64,000 nt of DNA. Source: Streptococcus oralis. Lineage in GTDB: Bacteria; Bacillota; Bacilli; Lactobacillales; Streptococcaceae. Position numbers and translations under genes: made by a program. Positions 34,615 through 43,634 of this stretch are shown here, in pieces (the stretch's first letter is position 1; every line of letters starts with the position of its first letter). The stretch is taken from positions 420,420 to 484,419 of the forward strand of contig NZ_KQ969550.1 of NCBI RefSeq assembly GCF_001578945.1. The letters are read 5' to 3'. The notes beneath the pieces were generated by a model, which saw only the letters and a program-made list of their open reading frames with translations, was not told the origin of the DNA and ran no database searches.

Positions 34615-36495
34615 CTAGGTTGTGTAGATAGTCGAAGCTGTCGCAATGGTATGCCACTGATTAGCTGTAGTTGCTGAGAAATCCTTGTCTGCGTAGAAAT
34701 CAGTAAATGGTAGGATTTCAACCTCTAGTTCGTCGATGCGGTCAATCTGTCCTGCCAGATAAGCCTCGATGCGGCTTTCTGCTCGTTTGATACGTTGCAA
34801 AAGTCCGCCCATTCGGATATCGACTGTATCCAAGCCAAAGACCTTATTTTCTTTTAGCCATTGGTGGCTAAAGGTTTGGTGGAAATCTTCGATCTCGCTT
34901 CTGAGTTTTGGTAATTCTTGTCTGACGATTTGCTGCAAGCTGACTTTGTCACCGGCTTTATAAGCTTCACGAATGCGTCGTCCTACATCGACTTTGCTAC
35001 TTAAAATCTGGTTCAACTGGGCCTGAGTTTCAAAAAGGTAAGCATAAGGCCCTGCTTGTTGGGAAATAACTGTCAAGCCTGCTGCGGCCTTTTCAAAGTG
35101 TGCTCGGTCTTGTTCAGGATTGATATGCTGATCCAAAAGCGGGCAGAGAATATCCTGATAAAAGACATAGCGATTGGGGTTGATCCCACTGAGATTGGCT
35201 GGCAGATCTGGCAAGAGATTGGCCAAGTCAATCTGCATGAAATCCTCAACAGATAGACCTGTATTAGTCTTAAAATGAGCAGACAAACGGTCTAAATCAT
35301 TGCGGTAGCTGAGTTCTGCCCAGATTTGCAAGCTTGGTAGGATAGAGAACTGGGCTGTTTCACCACCATTGTCCCCCCAACCCGTTACAATGACTTCTTT
35401 GATGTCATTGGCACGACAGGCTTTATTGGCCTCGATAGCAATCAGGCTGCTAAAGTGATTATTGGGTGTAAAGCCGATCCATTTCCAAGCGCCCCCTGCA
35501 AAGGCAATATCTTGGCTAATCTTGTGATGGTTGCGGAAATTGCGGTTGTATTTTTCCTCGCTATCCTGATAATAATCCCAGTAAACCAAGGTTACACGGT
35601 CTTTGAGACGGTCTAGGTAGACACGAGTTTCCTCTGGAATTTCCACGTCACGGTCGTACTGGCCATCTGCTGACATGAGTTTGAAGAACATATCGCTCCA
35701 CATCTGGCAGTGGAAACCATACTTGTCAGCAATATCCAGCACACGCTCCAAGTGTTGGCACATGAGAAGACTGCGGTCCACAACGCCGTTTAAGATGAGA
35801 TAGCGTCCCAAACCAACTAAGTGAGCCTCATCCATACCGATATTGACCTTGCGAGTCTGCAGTTTAGATAGAGTGGCAAACATGCCATCAATCAAGTCAT
35901 AAACCTTGTCTTCTCCGATCAGGAGAATGTCCTCTACATCGCGCAAGACCTGTACTTCCTTGACACCCCATTTGACAAAGGCCGACAAGTGGGCCAAGGT
36001 CTGGATACAGGGCACAAAGGTCATATCAAACTGCTGGGCGTAGGCTTCGATTTCCTGTAATTCCTCAGCTGAATAAGCCCCGCGGAAGTAACCAAAGTAA
36101 GGTTGCCCCTCAATCTGGTAGGTGTCCTCCATATAGAGCTCAAAGGTTGAGTAGCCCATGAGAGCCAAGACCTCAATCATCTGCTTGGCAGAAGCCACAT
36201 TCAGTACCGCATTTCGAGAACAGTCTGCCATGTAGGCCAAATCTTCATAAGCCGCCTGCTCCTCAATCGCTACTTTGTCATCTTCTACTAGAGTTGTCGC
36301 TAACAAGGACAAGGCGCGGTAGAGTTGATGAGGTTTGCGATAGGTTAGTTGATACTGTCCCCCCTCACCCTTAATAGAGATAGAGGCTTGATCAGACTGA
36401 GCGACTGCAACTTCCACATCTGGTAAAGAGATATGTTTTGTCAGCAAGTCGATTGCCTGAGTTTGTTTGGGACTAAGTCCTGTAAAAATTACCAT
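34615..36495 (-). CDS. Intracellular GH20 beta-N-acetylhexosaminidase (GH20C-like)
   Basis: The 626-residue protein lacks a signal peptide and starts at [11 protein letters not shown] after AGGAGG. It has an alpha/beta N-terminal domain and a GH20 barrel; the catalytic Asp-Glu pair is in [17 protein letters not shown], and WGDNGGE is a further barrel motif. It would remove terminal beta-GlcNAc/GalNAc from glycans in the cytoplasm. Pneumococcal counterpart SP_2141 (GH20C) is, from memory, in the same cluster. It overlaps the ROK kinase gene by 7 bp. Confidence 0.9.
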   Translation of the reverse strand: MVIFTGLSPKQTQAIDLLTKHISLPDVEVAVAQSDQASISIKGEGGQYQLTYRKPHQLYRALSLLATTLVEDDKVAIEEQAAYEDLAYMADCSRNAVLNVASAKQMIEVLALMGYSTFELYMEDTYQIEGQPYFGYFRGAYSAEELQEIEAYAQQFDMTFVPCIQTLAHLSAFVKWGVKEVQVLRDVEDILLIGEDKVYDLIDGMFATLSKLQTRKVNIGMDEAHLVGLGRYLILNGVVDRSLLMCQHLERVLDIADKYGFHCQMWSDMFFKLMSADGQYDRDVEIPEETRVYLDRLKDRVTLVYWDYYQDSEEKYNRNFRNHHKISQDIAFAGGAWKWIGFTPNNHFSSLIAIEANKACRANDIKEVIVTGWGDNGGETAQFSILPSLQIWAELSYRNDLDRLSAHFKTNTGLSVEDFMQIDLANLLPDLPANLSGINPNRYVFYQDILCPLLDQHINPEQDRAHFEKAAAGLTVISQQAGPYAYLFETQAQLNQILSSKVDVGRRIREAYKAGDKVSLQQIVRQELPKLRSEIEDFHQTFSHQWLKENKVFGLDTVDIRMGGLLQRIKRAESRIEAYLAGQIDRIDELEVEILPFTDFYADKDFSATTANQWHTIATASTIYTT

Positions 36496-37358
36496 TCTTT
36501 TTCCTCCTGTAACCAATTGACTAAAGCACCGTAAAGATTGGCATCTGCATGATAAGTACAGGCCCGAATAAGGGGTGCAACAGTATATTCTTCATAGTCT
36601 TCTACAAGTTTGTCAACAGCTTTTTTGACACCTGCGATAAAATCAGAATTTTGACTGATAGAACCACCCAAACTAATCACATCAGGATCGATAAGATATT
36701 GGATATTAAGCAGTCCTTGAGCCAAATTGCGATTCATGCGGCCAATAGCTTCTTGACAAAGGGCATTGCCTGCCGCCGCCTCTTGGTAAATCTTGCGACC
36801 GTCCCAATCGGTTCGACCAGATTTTTCAATCACATGCCGAACAAGGCTACCTGTTGAGGCTAATTGCGACCAGTTATTGAGATTTTCAGCAGGTGCAAGA
36901 GTAGTCATATAGCCAAATTCTCCTCCCAAGCCGTGGCGACCCCGATGCAACTTACCATTGATAATCATAGCACCGCCAATCCCTGTCCCGACGACAACAC
37001 AAGCTGCATTTTCAATCTCTGGATGAGCTAGTAATTCACTGAGTCCGACACAGTTGGCATCGTTTTCCAGATGAACAGGAATCTGGTAGCGCCTGAGTGT
37101 TTCATACCAAGAAAATCCGTGTATATAAGGAACAGCACTAAATCCGTCAATCACACCTGTCTCTTGATTTACCGCTCCTGGGACACTCATGGCAATCCCA
37201 CGGTAAGTTTGCGCTGATAAGTGTTGGTCTAGCCAAGTAAGTAAATCCTCCAAACTTTCTGGTGTTGGGGTACTTGCCTTATCCAGTATTTTTCCATCAG
37301 GAGTTAGACTGGCAAACTTAATGCCAGTTCCTCCAATATCAATCGTTGCGATAGTCAT
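36489..37358 (-). CDS. ROK-family sugar kinase lacking the zinc motif
   Basis: The 289-residue protein has the phosphate-binding [10 protein letters not shown] at the N-terminus, [20 protein letters not shown], the [12 protein letters not shown] sugar site and [32 protein letters not shown]. The cysteine zinc motif CxCGxxGCxE of most ROK kinases is absent. Likely substrates are mannose, GlcNAc or similar sugars released by neighbouring glycosidases. Its end overlaps the GH20 start, so the two are coupled; the upstream stem-loop at 37376 may modulate its expression. Confidence 0.88.
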   Translation of the reverse strand: MTIATIDIGGTGIKFASLTPDGKILDKASTPTPESLEDLLTWLDQHLSAQTYRGIAMSVPGAVNQETGVIDGFSAVPYIHGFSWYETLRRYQIPVHLENDANCVGLSELLAHPEIENAACVVVGTGIGGAMIINGKLHRGRHGLGGEFGYMTTLAPAENLNNWSQLASTGSLVRHVIEKSGRTDWDGRKIYQEAAAGNALCQEAIGRMNRNLAQGLLNIQYLIDPDVISLGGSISQNSDFIAGVKKAVDKLVEDYEEYTVAPLIRACTYHADANLYGALVNWLQEEKEW

Positions 37359-37375
37359 TATTTTTACCACAATAA

Positions 37376-37409
37376 GGAGCGAAAACATTCATTTTTGTAT
37401 TTTCGCTCC
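37376..37409 (-). other. Stem-loop between GH38 gene and ROK gene
   Basis: GGAGCGAAAAC (37376-37386) pairs with GTATTTTCGCTCC (37397-37409) with one bulge, over a loop of 10 nt. There is no T-run in the transcribed direction. It is probably an mRNA processing or stability element in the 205-bp gap. Confidence 0.4.
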
Positions 37410-37562
37410 CCTTTCTATGTCATAGTGTCTATTCCGTATTTTCATCCAGCTTATCTTTGTAGTTCACATATCAGAAATATATGCTTGCATGCTACAACAA
37501 AAACTGTTTGCCTACAAGATTAGTAAATAACTACTGCGATGGCTGGAATCCTTTAGAAAAGT

Positions 37563-40208
37563 TTAGATTTCTTCTTTTTTAATCAATTCTGTACGAATTT
37601 CTTGTGGCGAGAGAAGCCCTGAATGAACTGGATATGGGCGCTCAAGCAAGTCAAGGATTGTTTGTTGTTTTTCTGAAACACGCACATTTTCTTGACTCAT
37701 ATTGTAGTAACGAAGTACATATCCTTCTTCGTTTTCAGCAACTTTAAAGGCTGTCGGGCAGACTTGTGGCAAGCTGAGAGCCGCATGATTCAATAGACTA
37801 CCTGTCGTAGCAACACTACCTTCTTGTTTGGCAACTTGAAGGCTAGTAAATGGCGTTTGGAAAGCCTTAGCACGACGGAAAGCTGAGAAGCGTTCTCCTG
37901 CTTGGTGGCATTCAAGCGCAAACTCGACTTCAAACTCACGCAAGCACTGAGCCTCTGGTGTTGGGAAATAACCCCAGTCACCTAACTCACCTGAGGCACG
38001 AAGAATGGTCACTGCAATGGTGTCGTCTCTAAGGATTTCGTATTCGTGCAATCCTTTATTAGCCACTGTAACCCCTTTTTCATCATCATACAGACTGACA
38101 AAGGCTTGTTGGTGTTGAGGATTTTCAGGATTTTCCCATACAGGAGCTGGTTGGTTAGGGCGGGTCACGACTTCATAGATGCTTTCAGAATCATTGGTCT
38201 TGCTTTGGTTATGGGTGTTAACCAAGAGACGGATTCGGTGGTCTTTAGCAGTATTGGTAAAGCGAGTCTTGAAGCGAATCTGTGGATTATCAACAAAAAT
38301 AGTCATTTCAGTTTCAAGAGGGATGGTTGTCAACTCCTCTGAACGTCCGGCTTCACGCGTCATAAACTCGATGATGCCTCTTTGTTCCGCATCTAGTTTT
38401 TCATCTGCACTGACAGGTATGGTCAATTCATGCTTGAGCAAAACTTTAGCAAAGCGAGCTGTATTTTCCAAGACTTCATAACCTTTAAGCTCTGCATAGA
38501 TTGGCTCTGTACCTTTTGGTTGGAAGTAAATGTACTCATTCCCGATGTCCCCGCGGTCTTCAAAGCGGATAAAGTCTTCATAGGCTTCGTGAGTTGTTTT
38601 ATCATAAACCGTTACGCCCTCATCCACACTTACCGTTACAAATGGCGTATCAATCACTCCGTTTTGGTAAATCCCATCATGATGCACTTGGTCACCTTCA
38701 AGCAATTGGAAGGTTGTCCACGAAAGTGGAGCTAAGTGAACGGGGACTGTCACGCGCACTTGACGAGCGATACGAGCTTGGCGGAACTTGTCTTTTGGCA
38801 AATCATACTCAAAATTAGCTCCTAAATCTTCAATTTTCGCTTCTACAGCATGCCCCTCCAAATCTTCGACACGGTAGCTTGGCAAGGTAAGAGCGGCCAT
38901 CTTCTTGTAACCTTCTGTTGGGTGCAATTCCTTGAAATCACAAGTCGCAACATCAATCACTGTGCTGACAGTATCGACCTTGTCATGCAAGCCTGTATTG
39001 ATGACTGTAAAAAGATGATCGCTTTGCGCTTCGTGAGTTGCGATTTTGCCCTTCCATTCGTTGAGAAGGTTGATCTTAACAAAGTTTCCAACTTGGTTGA
39101 CCTTGGCAAAACGTGTTTCCATCTCACGGTGAACCTCGTCCACGCTACAGCCACAGATACTGTCATGTGGCGCATTTTGGAGAAGGATCTTCCAAGCATA
39201 GGTCAACTGGTCCTTATGGTTGTGCCCACCAGTGATGACAGTCAATGGCTCCACTACTTGTTCTAGGAGGTTGCTATTTTCTTGGAAGGCTTGTTTGAGG
39301 TAAATGCGTGATGAAGAAGTGTTGGCAAGTGTGTACCAACCATCTGTTTCTTGACTGGTCAACTCACCTGTAACCGTAGATAGTTGCTCAGGTAGGGCAC
39401 TCTCTACTGCGTGGACATAGTCATCAAAAGAACTATGGATAAAGGTCACATCTGGGAAGAGTTCATTGGCCACACGAATGGCTTCGCTCAGATTTCGCTG
39501 TACAGGCTGGTGGTCGCAACCATTCATCATGAGCCATTGGTTGGTCGAAGCATAGTCCCGTACGTCTGACAATTTCTGTTTCCAAAAGGTTAGGGCTTCA
39601 TCCTTATCAACTGGGATTTCATTTCCATTACTGTACCAGTTGGCAAAGAGGATACCGAGGACACGACTTCCGTCTGCACCCTGCCAGTACATTTCTGAAA
39701 ATTGTGAAGTAAATTGCTCGTCTTCTAACACTTGGTTGTCAAAACCAATTGGTTTGACCCCACGACCAAAGGCTGCCACGTGGATGCCTGATTTTTGTAG
39801 GATTTGCGGAGCTTGGCCCATATTTCCAAAGGTATCTGGGAAGTAGCCAATCTGGGTAGATTTGCCCCACTTGGCTGTTTCTTGCTGCCCGATTAAGGTA
39901 TTGCGGACATTTGCTTCACTAGAGATCAGGTAATCATCCTGCAAGATGTAAAAAGGCCCAATTTTAAGCTTGCCCTCATCAATGTAACGCTGTACCTTGT
40001 CACGGTTTTCAGGGCGAATTTCCAAATAATCATCTAAAACAATGGTTTGTCCATCTAGGTGAAAACTCTTGAACTCTGGGTCATTTTCAAAGAGATCAAA
40101 GAGATTGTCAAAAAGCTCCACCAACTGCATGCGGTGGCTTTCAAAGGGTAGGTACCACTCACGGTCCCAGTGACTGTGAGAAATAATGTGTACAACAACG
40201 TTTTCCAT
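37563..40208 (-). CDS. GH38 alpha-mannosidase
   Basis: The 881-residue cytoplasmic protein starts with the metal-binding motif HIISHSHWDREWYLPFE. The catalytic nucleophile Asp is in QIGYFPDTFGNMGQAPQ, and further Zn ligands follow in NAPHDSICGCSVDEVHREMETRF. The C-terminal half has beta-sandwich domains. It removes alpha-1,3/alpha-1,6-linked mannose. Pneumococcal SP_2143 is the remembered counterpart. It follows the GH125 gene by 75 bp on the same strand. Confidence 0.93.
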   Translation of the reverse strand: MENVVVHIISHSHWDREWYLPFESHRMQLVELFDNLFDLFENDPEFKSFHLDGQTIVLDDYLEIRPENRDKVQRYIDEGKLKIGPFYILQDDYLISSEANVRNTLIGQQETAKWGKSTQIGYFPDTFGNMGQAPQILQKSGIHVAAFGRGVKPIGFDNQVLEDEQFTSQFSEMYWQGADGSRVLGILFANWYSNGNEIPVDKDEALTFWKQKLSDVRDYASTNQWLMMNGCDHQPVQRNLSEAIRVANELFPDVTFIHSSFDDYVHAVESALPEQLSTVTGELTSQETDGWYTLANTSSSRIYLKQAFQENSNLLEQVVEPLTVITGGHNHKDQLTYAWKILLQNAPHDSICGCSVDEVHREMETRFAKVNQVGNFVKINLLNEWKGKIATHEAQSDHLFTVINTGLHDKVDTVSTVIDVATCDFKELHPTEGYKKMAALTLPSYRVEDLEGHAVEAKIEDLGANFEYDLPKDKFRQARIARQVRVTVPVHLAPLSWTTFQLLEGDQVHHDGIYQNGVIDTPFVTVSVDEGVTVYDKTTHEAYEDFIRFEDRGDIGNEYIYFQPKGTEPIYAELKGYEVLENTARFAKVLLKHELTIPVSADEKLDAEQRGIIEFMTREAGRSEELTTIPLETEMTIFVDNPQIRFKTRFTNTAKDHRIRLLVNTHNQSKTNDSESIYEVVTRPNQPAPVWENPENPQHQQAFVSLYDDEKGVTVANKGLHEYEILRDDTIAVTILRASGELGDWGYFPTPEAQCLREFEVEFALECHQAGERFSAFRRAKAFQTPFTSLQVAKQEGSVATTGSLLNHAALSLPQVCPTAFKVAENEEGYVLRYYNMSQENVRVSEKQQTILDLLERPYPVHSGLLSPQEIRTELIKKEEI

Positions 40209-40283
40209 AAAGGTAAACCTCTATCTAAATCAAATTTTTCTAGTTATATATTTGTTATTCTGTACTAATTTGAACCTAGCCGA

Positions 40284-41567
40284 CTAGCGAATATCCAAGT
40301 AATCCAAAACCAGTTCACAGAACATCATATTGGCCCAGGAGAACCATTCCCGTGAGAAGAGGGTTGGATCGTCTACGTGAAAACTTTCATGCATGACACC
40401 GGTTCCCCCATCGCAAGCGACTAGTTGATCCAAAATCGCTTTTTTTTCAGTCTTGTCCGTCGTGGTCAAACCTTGGATCACGAGACCAATCGGCCAAATA
40501 TAGCGGTAAAAAGTGTGAGGACTGCCCAGCCCCTTGGCCTGGGTTCCCTCATAGTAGTAGGGATTTTCTGGGCTAAAAATGGTGCGACGAGTCGCTTGAT
40601 AGACCTCGTCTTCGATGCTACAATATCCCAGATAAGGGGCGGCTAGAAGGCTCGGAACATTGGGATCATCCATGATCCGGGCATGACCCAAGCCGTCTAC
40701 TTCAAAGGCATAGATCTTCTCACCCTTTTGGTTGGTGGTGTAAGCATAGGTTTCAATTCCTTCCTGAATTTCAGCTTGGAGGCGTTTGGCTTCTGCAAGG
40801 ATGCTCTTGGGATCAGCTACTATGTCCAGCTCTGAAAAGATTTCCTGCACATAGCCCAAGACCACAACCGCAAACATATTGGACGGGATCAAGTAGCTGT
40901 ATTCACAGCGGTCGTCACTAGGACGAAAGGCCGACCAGGTCATCCCTGTCACCGCAAAATCTGGACCAAAACCATCATTTTCCAGCGTATCTTCCTTGCG
41001 GTCAGTATCACGGACAAAACGGTAAGGTGAGTTCTTATGATCCTGCTCTACTGTCCAGAGATGGAGGACCTCCTGGGTTGCTGTGACAAAGGTTTCATCA
41101 AACTGACTGGTCTCTCCTGTCTCCTTCCAAAGAAGATAAGCCAACTGCAAGGGATAGCACAGCGAATCCACTTCGTATTTGCGCTCCCAGATCCAGCCAT
41201 TAAGATCCGTATGGTCGGTCTCATGGTGTCCCTTCCAGTTGTCTGTAATATTAAAAGAATTGGCATAGGGATCTTTGAGAATCAAGGTCATCTGGCGTTT
41301 GACCAACCCAGCAATGGTCTTTCTGAGCTTTTCATCCTTTTTTGCTACATGGAGATAGGGCCGTAACTGGGCTGTCGAGTCTCGCAACCACATGGCTGGA
41401 ATATCCCCAGTCAAGACAAAGGTCGAGCCGTCTTCTAAAATCTCCACTGTATTGTCCAAGGTATCGGTGTAGCAGCGTTCAAAAACTGCTACCCACTCTG
41501 GATGCTCCTTGGCCTTTTCCGCCACTTGATCCAGCCAGTCTCTTACGATTTCTTTTGTATAAACCAT
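40284..41567 (-). CDS. GH125 exo-alpha-1,6-mannosidase
   Basis: The 427-residue protein is an (alpha/alpha)6-barrel enzyme with the motif GDIPAMWLRDSTAQLRPYLHVAKKDEKLR and the later SNMFAVVVLGYVQEIF and GSPHTFYRYIWPIG strips. It hydrolyses alpha-1,6-mannosidic linkages exo-wise (SpGH125 = SP_2144, from memory). The ATG at 41567 is preferred to a TTG at 41588. No signal peptide. It is the first gene of the GH125-GH38-ROK-GH20 minus-strand set. Confidence 0.9.
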   Translation of the reverse strand: MVYTKEIVRDWLDQVAEKAKEHPEWVAVFERCYTDTLDNTVEILEDGSTFVLTGDIPAMWLRDSTAQLRPYLHVAKKDEKLRKTIAGLVKRQMTLILKDPYANSFNITDNWKGHHETDHTDLNGWIWERKYEVDSLCYPLQLAYLLWKETGETSQFDETFVTATQEVLHLWTVEQDHKNSPYRFVRDTDRKEDTLENDGFGPDFAVTGMTWSAFRPSDDRCEYSYLIPSNMFAVVVLGYVQEIFSELDIVADPKSILAEAKRLQAEIQEGIETYAYTTNQKGEKIYAFEVDGLGHARIMDDPNVPSLLAAPYLGYCSIEDEVYQATRRTIFSPENPYYYEGTQAKGLGSPHTFYRYIWPIGLVIQGLTTTDKTEKKAILDQLVACDGGTGVMHESFHVDDPTLFSREWFSWANMMFCELVLDYLDIR

Positions 41568-41612
41568 GGCCAACAAACTCTCTTTCAAACAAACATTTTT
41601 TCATTTTCAGTA

Positions 41613-41658
41613 TAAAAAAAAACGCCCCTAAAAGATATACACAAACTAAAGGCGTTTT
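41613..41658 (-). terminator. Terminator of the nrd operon
   Basis: AAACGCC (minus strand, from 41657) pairs with GGGCGTTT at 41621-41628 and is followed by TTTTTTTTT. It separates nrdF from the GH125 gene. Confidence 0.75.
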
Positions 41659-41715
41659 GAAACAAACTTATGAAAAAATTAAATAGAATTTCCCGCTAAA
41701 ATCACTTCGTTCATT

Positions 41716-42666
41716 CTAAAAATCATAGTCATCATCTAGCATTGCTTCTGCATTTCCCATTAAATAGCCCGCACCCACTTGAGAAAAGAAATCATGATTG
41801 GCTGTTTCAATCGAAATGCCATTCATAACAATTGGATTAACATCAGATGCTGTAATATCTGAAAAATAACTTTGAAAGCCCATATTTTGTAGTGCTTTAT
41901 TCGCATTGTATTTCACAAATACTTTTACCTCCTCCGCCAAACCCAGTGGCGCATAGACTTCATCTGTATATGCAAACTCATTTTCTAAAAGATCATCCAA
42001 AAAGCGATACATCCATGTCGTAAACTCCTGTTGTTCTGCTTCTGTGAGCTCGTCAAAGGTCAAGCGAAATTTATAACCTAGGTAAGTTCCATGTACAGAT
42101 TCGTCTCGAATTACCAATTTGATTAACTCTGCTAGATTAGCCAGTTTATTTTGTCCACGATACCAAAGCGGTATGAAAAAGTTGCTATAATATAGAATTC
42201 CCTCTAAAAACACACTCGCTACCATCACCTGTAAAGGGGTTCCGTGCTGGTACATTTCATTTACCCTTTGAGCCTTATATTGCATTTTGGGATCCTGATT
42301 CATCCAGTTATATATTTCCTCAATTTCCTTAAAGGTACTTAATGAAATCAATATGGTCCCGTATGTCTTAGCATGGATGGATTCCATAAATGTAAAATCA
42401 CTCAGAACCGCTCTCTCCTTACGAGTGCGAACGTGCTGTTTAATAGAATACAACCCTTCTTCCGATTGAAGCGTATCGAGTAAAGCTAGCCCCCCAACCG
42501 CTTTTTTGACTACTTCTTTTTCCGGATCTGATAGTCGCTTCCAGTCAAGTAAGTCATTTGATACAGGGACACGAGTATCAATCCAAAATTGTGCTGTGGC
42601 TTTATCCCAAACATAGTCGTCTAGCTCATCCTCAACTTCTTTCCAATTCAATGTCTGATGTAACAT
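41716..42666 (-). CDS. nrdF: Class Ib ribonucleotide reductase radical subunit NrdF (canonical ligands)
   Basis: The 316-residue protein carries all six dimetal ligands and the radical tyrosine, as judged by alignment to enteric NrdF: Asp64 (LLDTLQ), Glu95 and His98 (FMESIHAKTY), Tyr102, Glu155 (FLEGILYYS), Glu189 and His192 (RDESVHGTYLGYKF). It ends in the NrdE-binding tail AMLDDDYDF. It would hold the Mn or Fe dimetal-tyrosyl cofactor with NrdI's help and start radical transfer to NrdE. Last gene of the operon, 11 bp after its degenerate paralogue. Confidence 0.92.
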   Translation of the reverse strand: MLHQTLNWKEVEDELDDYVWDKATAQFWIDTRVPVSNDLLDWKRLSDPEKEVVKKAVGGLALLDTLQSEEGLYSIKQHVRTRKERAVLSDFTFMESIHAKTYGTILISLSTFKEIEEIYNWMNQDPKMQYKAQRVNEMYQHGTPLQVMVASVFLEGILYYSNFFIPLWYRGQNKLANLAELIKLVIRDESVHGTYLGYKFRLTFDELTEAEQQEFTTWMYRFLDDLLENEFAYTDEVYAPLGLAEEVKVFVKYNANKALQNMGFQSYFSDITASDVNPIVMNGISIETANHDFFSQVGAGYLMGNAEAMLDDDYDF

Positions 42667-42677
42667 ATAAATCCTCC

Positions 42678-43625
42678 TTAAAAGTCATAGTCATCGTCAT
42701 GTGATTTCTCTATCCTATGAGCCGACATTTGTCCGAGGAGTTCGTGCTTTCTCAGTCTACTCAATACGCGATCAAGTGTGGAGAGAAGCTCCGTATCAAC
42801 TGGGTACTTCGCTTCAACTCCGATACTCTCTAACAAATGATTGGCCTCTCTCTGTACAAGATTTTGAATCAGTTCTTGAGTAACAGGAGCCGTATAGAGC
42901 TCGCAAATAATCTTCTTCTCTGTTTTTAAAATCTGGTCAATCATTTCAAGGGCCCATGATTGAAATGAAATTTGATCAACTTTGTTCATTTTTGCTAAAA
43001 GTACATTCACTTTGTGTAGTAAATACTCGCAATGCAAGGACTCATTCAAGAGGATCATTTTCACCATTTCACCAAGATTGGTAAATCCCTTTTGAATCCA
43101 CAACTTCATTAAAAAGGTGAGTTGGCTATAGGTCATAATCCCTTCAACACAGGTGGCCATAAAGCGCTTCTGAATCGCATTTTTGCTATGATATACCGTA
43201 TCTACTCTCTCTAGTCGCTCTACTACCAATTTATGTTGGTCTACCCACTCAAATAAGGATGCCACCTCCTGTTCATCCTCATTAAAGGAGTATAAAATAG
43301 TATTATAGGCCTTGGTATTTACCATTTCAGTGAACTGTAGATTGTTTACAATAGCAACCTCCTGTTGTGAGCGTTCACTATGCCGTATAAACTCCTCTGC
43401 CTCCAACGACTGGTAAGTTGATAAATTTGCAAGAAAGATAAGCGAACGATTTAATTCTTGCTTTTCCTCTACCGACAAACGATTAAAAGCAGGTTTGTCA
43501 TTTTCAATTGGAATTCGATTGTCTAGCCAAAATAACGATGTCGCTCTCTCCCACGTAGCGTTATCCAATTCATCCTCAATCTCATTCCAGTTGATTGCTT
43601 TGTAATATAGAAATTTTTTTGACAT
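42678..43625 (-). CDS. NrdF paralogue with degenerate metal site 1
   Basis: The 315-residue protein aligns along its whole length with NrdF, but the first ligand Asp is Ser69 (ANLSTYQS) and the site-1 His is Asn103 (FTEMVNTKAY). Glu100, Glu161, Glu195 and His198, together with the radical tyrosine position Tyr107, are retained. The tail ends HDDDYDF, matching the NrdE-binding peptide of the intact subunit. It therefore cannot form a normal dimetal site but can still dock on NrdE and dimerise. It lies between nrdE and the canonical nrdF. Yeast Rnr4, a metal-poor partner of Rnr2, is the closest functional analogy. This is not the VPK/QSK pattern of class Ie subunits, in which carboxylates are lost. 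Confidence 0.88.
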   Translation of the reverse strand: MSKKFLYYKAINWNEIEDELDNATWERATSLFWLDNRIPIENDKPAFNRLSVEEKQELNRSLIFLANLSTYQSLEAEEFIRHSERSQQEVAIVNNLQFTEMVNTKAYNTILYSFNEDEQEVASLFEWVDQHKLVVERLERVDTVYHSKNAIQKRFMATCVEGIMTYSQLTFLMKLWIQKGFTNLGEMVKMILLNESLHCEYLLHKVNVLLAKMNKVDQISFQSWALEMIDQILKTEKKIICELYTAPVTQELIQNLVQREANHLLESIGVEAKYPVDTELLSTLDRVLSRLRKHELLGQMSAHRIEKSHDDDYDF

Positions 43626-43634
43626 CTTCTCTCC

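Noticed and set aside
42678..43625. Assigning the NrdF paralogue to class Ie (metal-free DOPA radical)
   Set aside because: Class Ie subunits lose metal-binding carboxylates (VPK/QSK patterns). Here the Glu ligands are intact and only the site-1 Asp and His are changed, and a canonical NrdF is encoded beside it.
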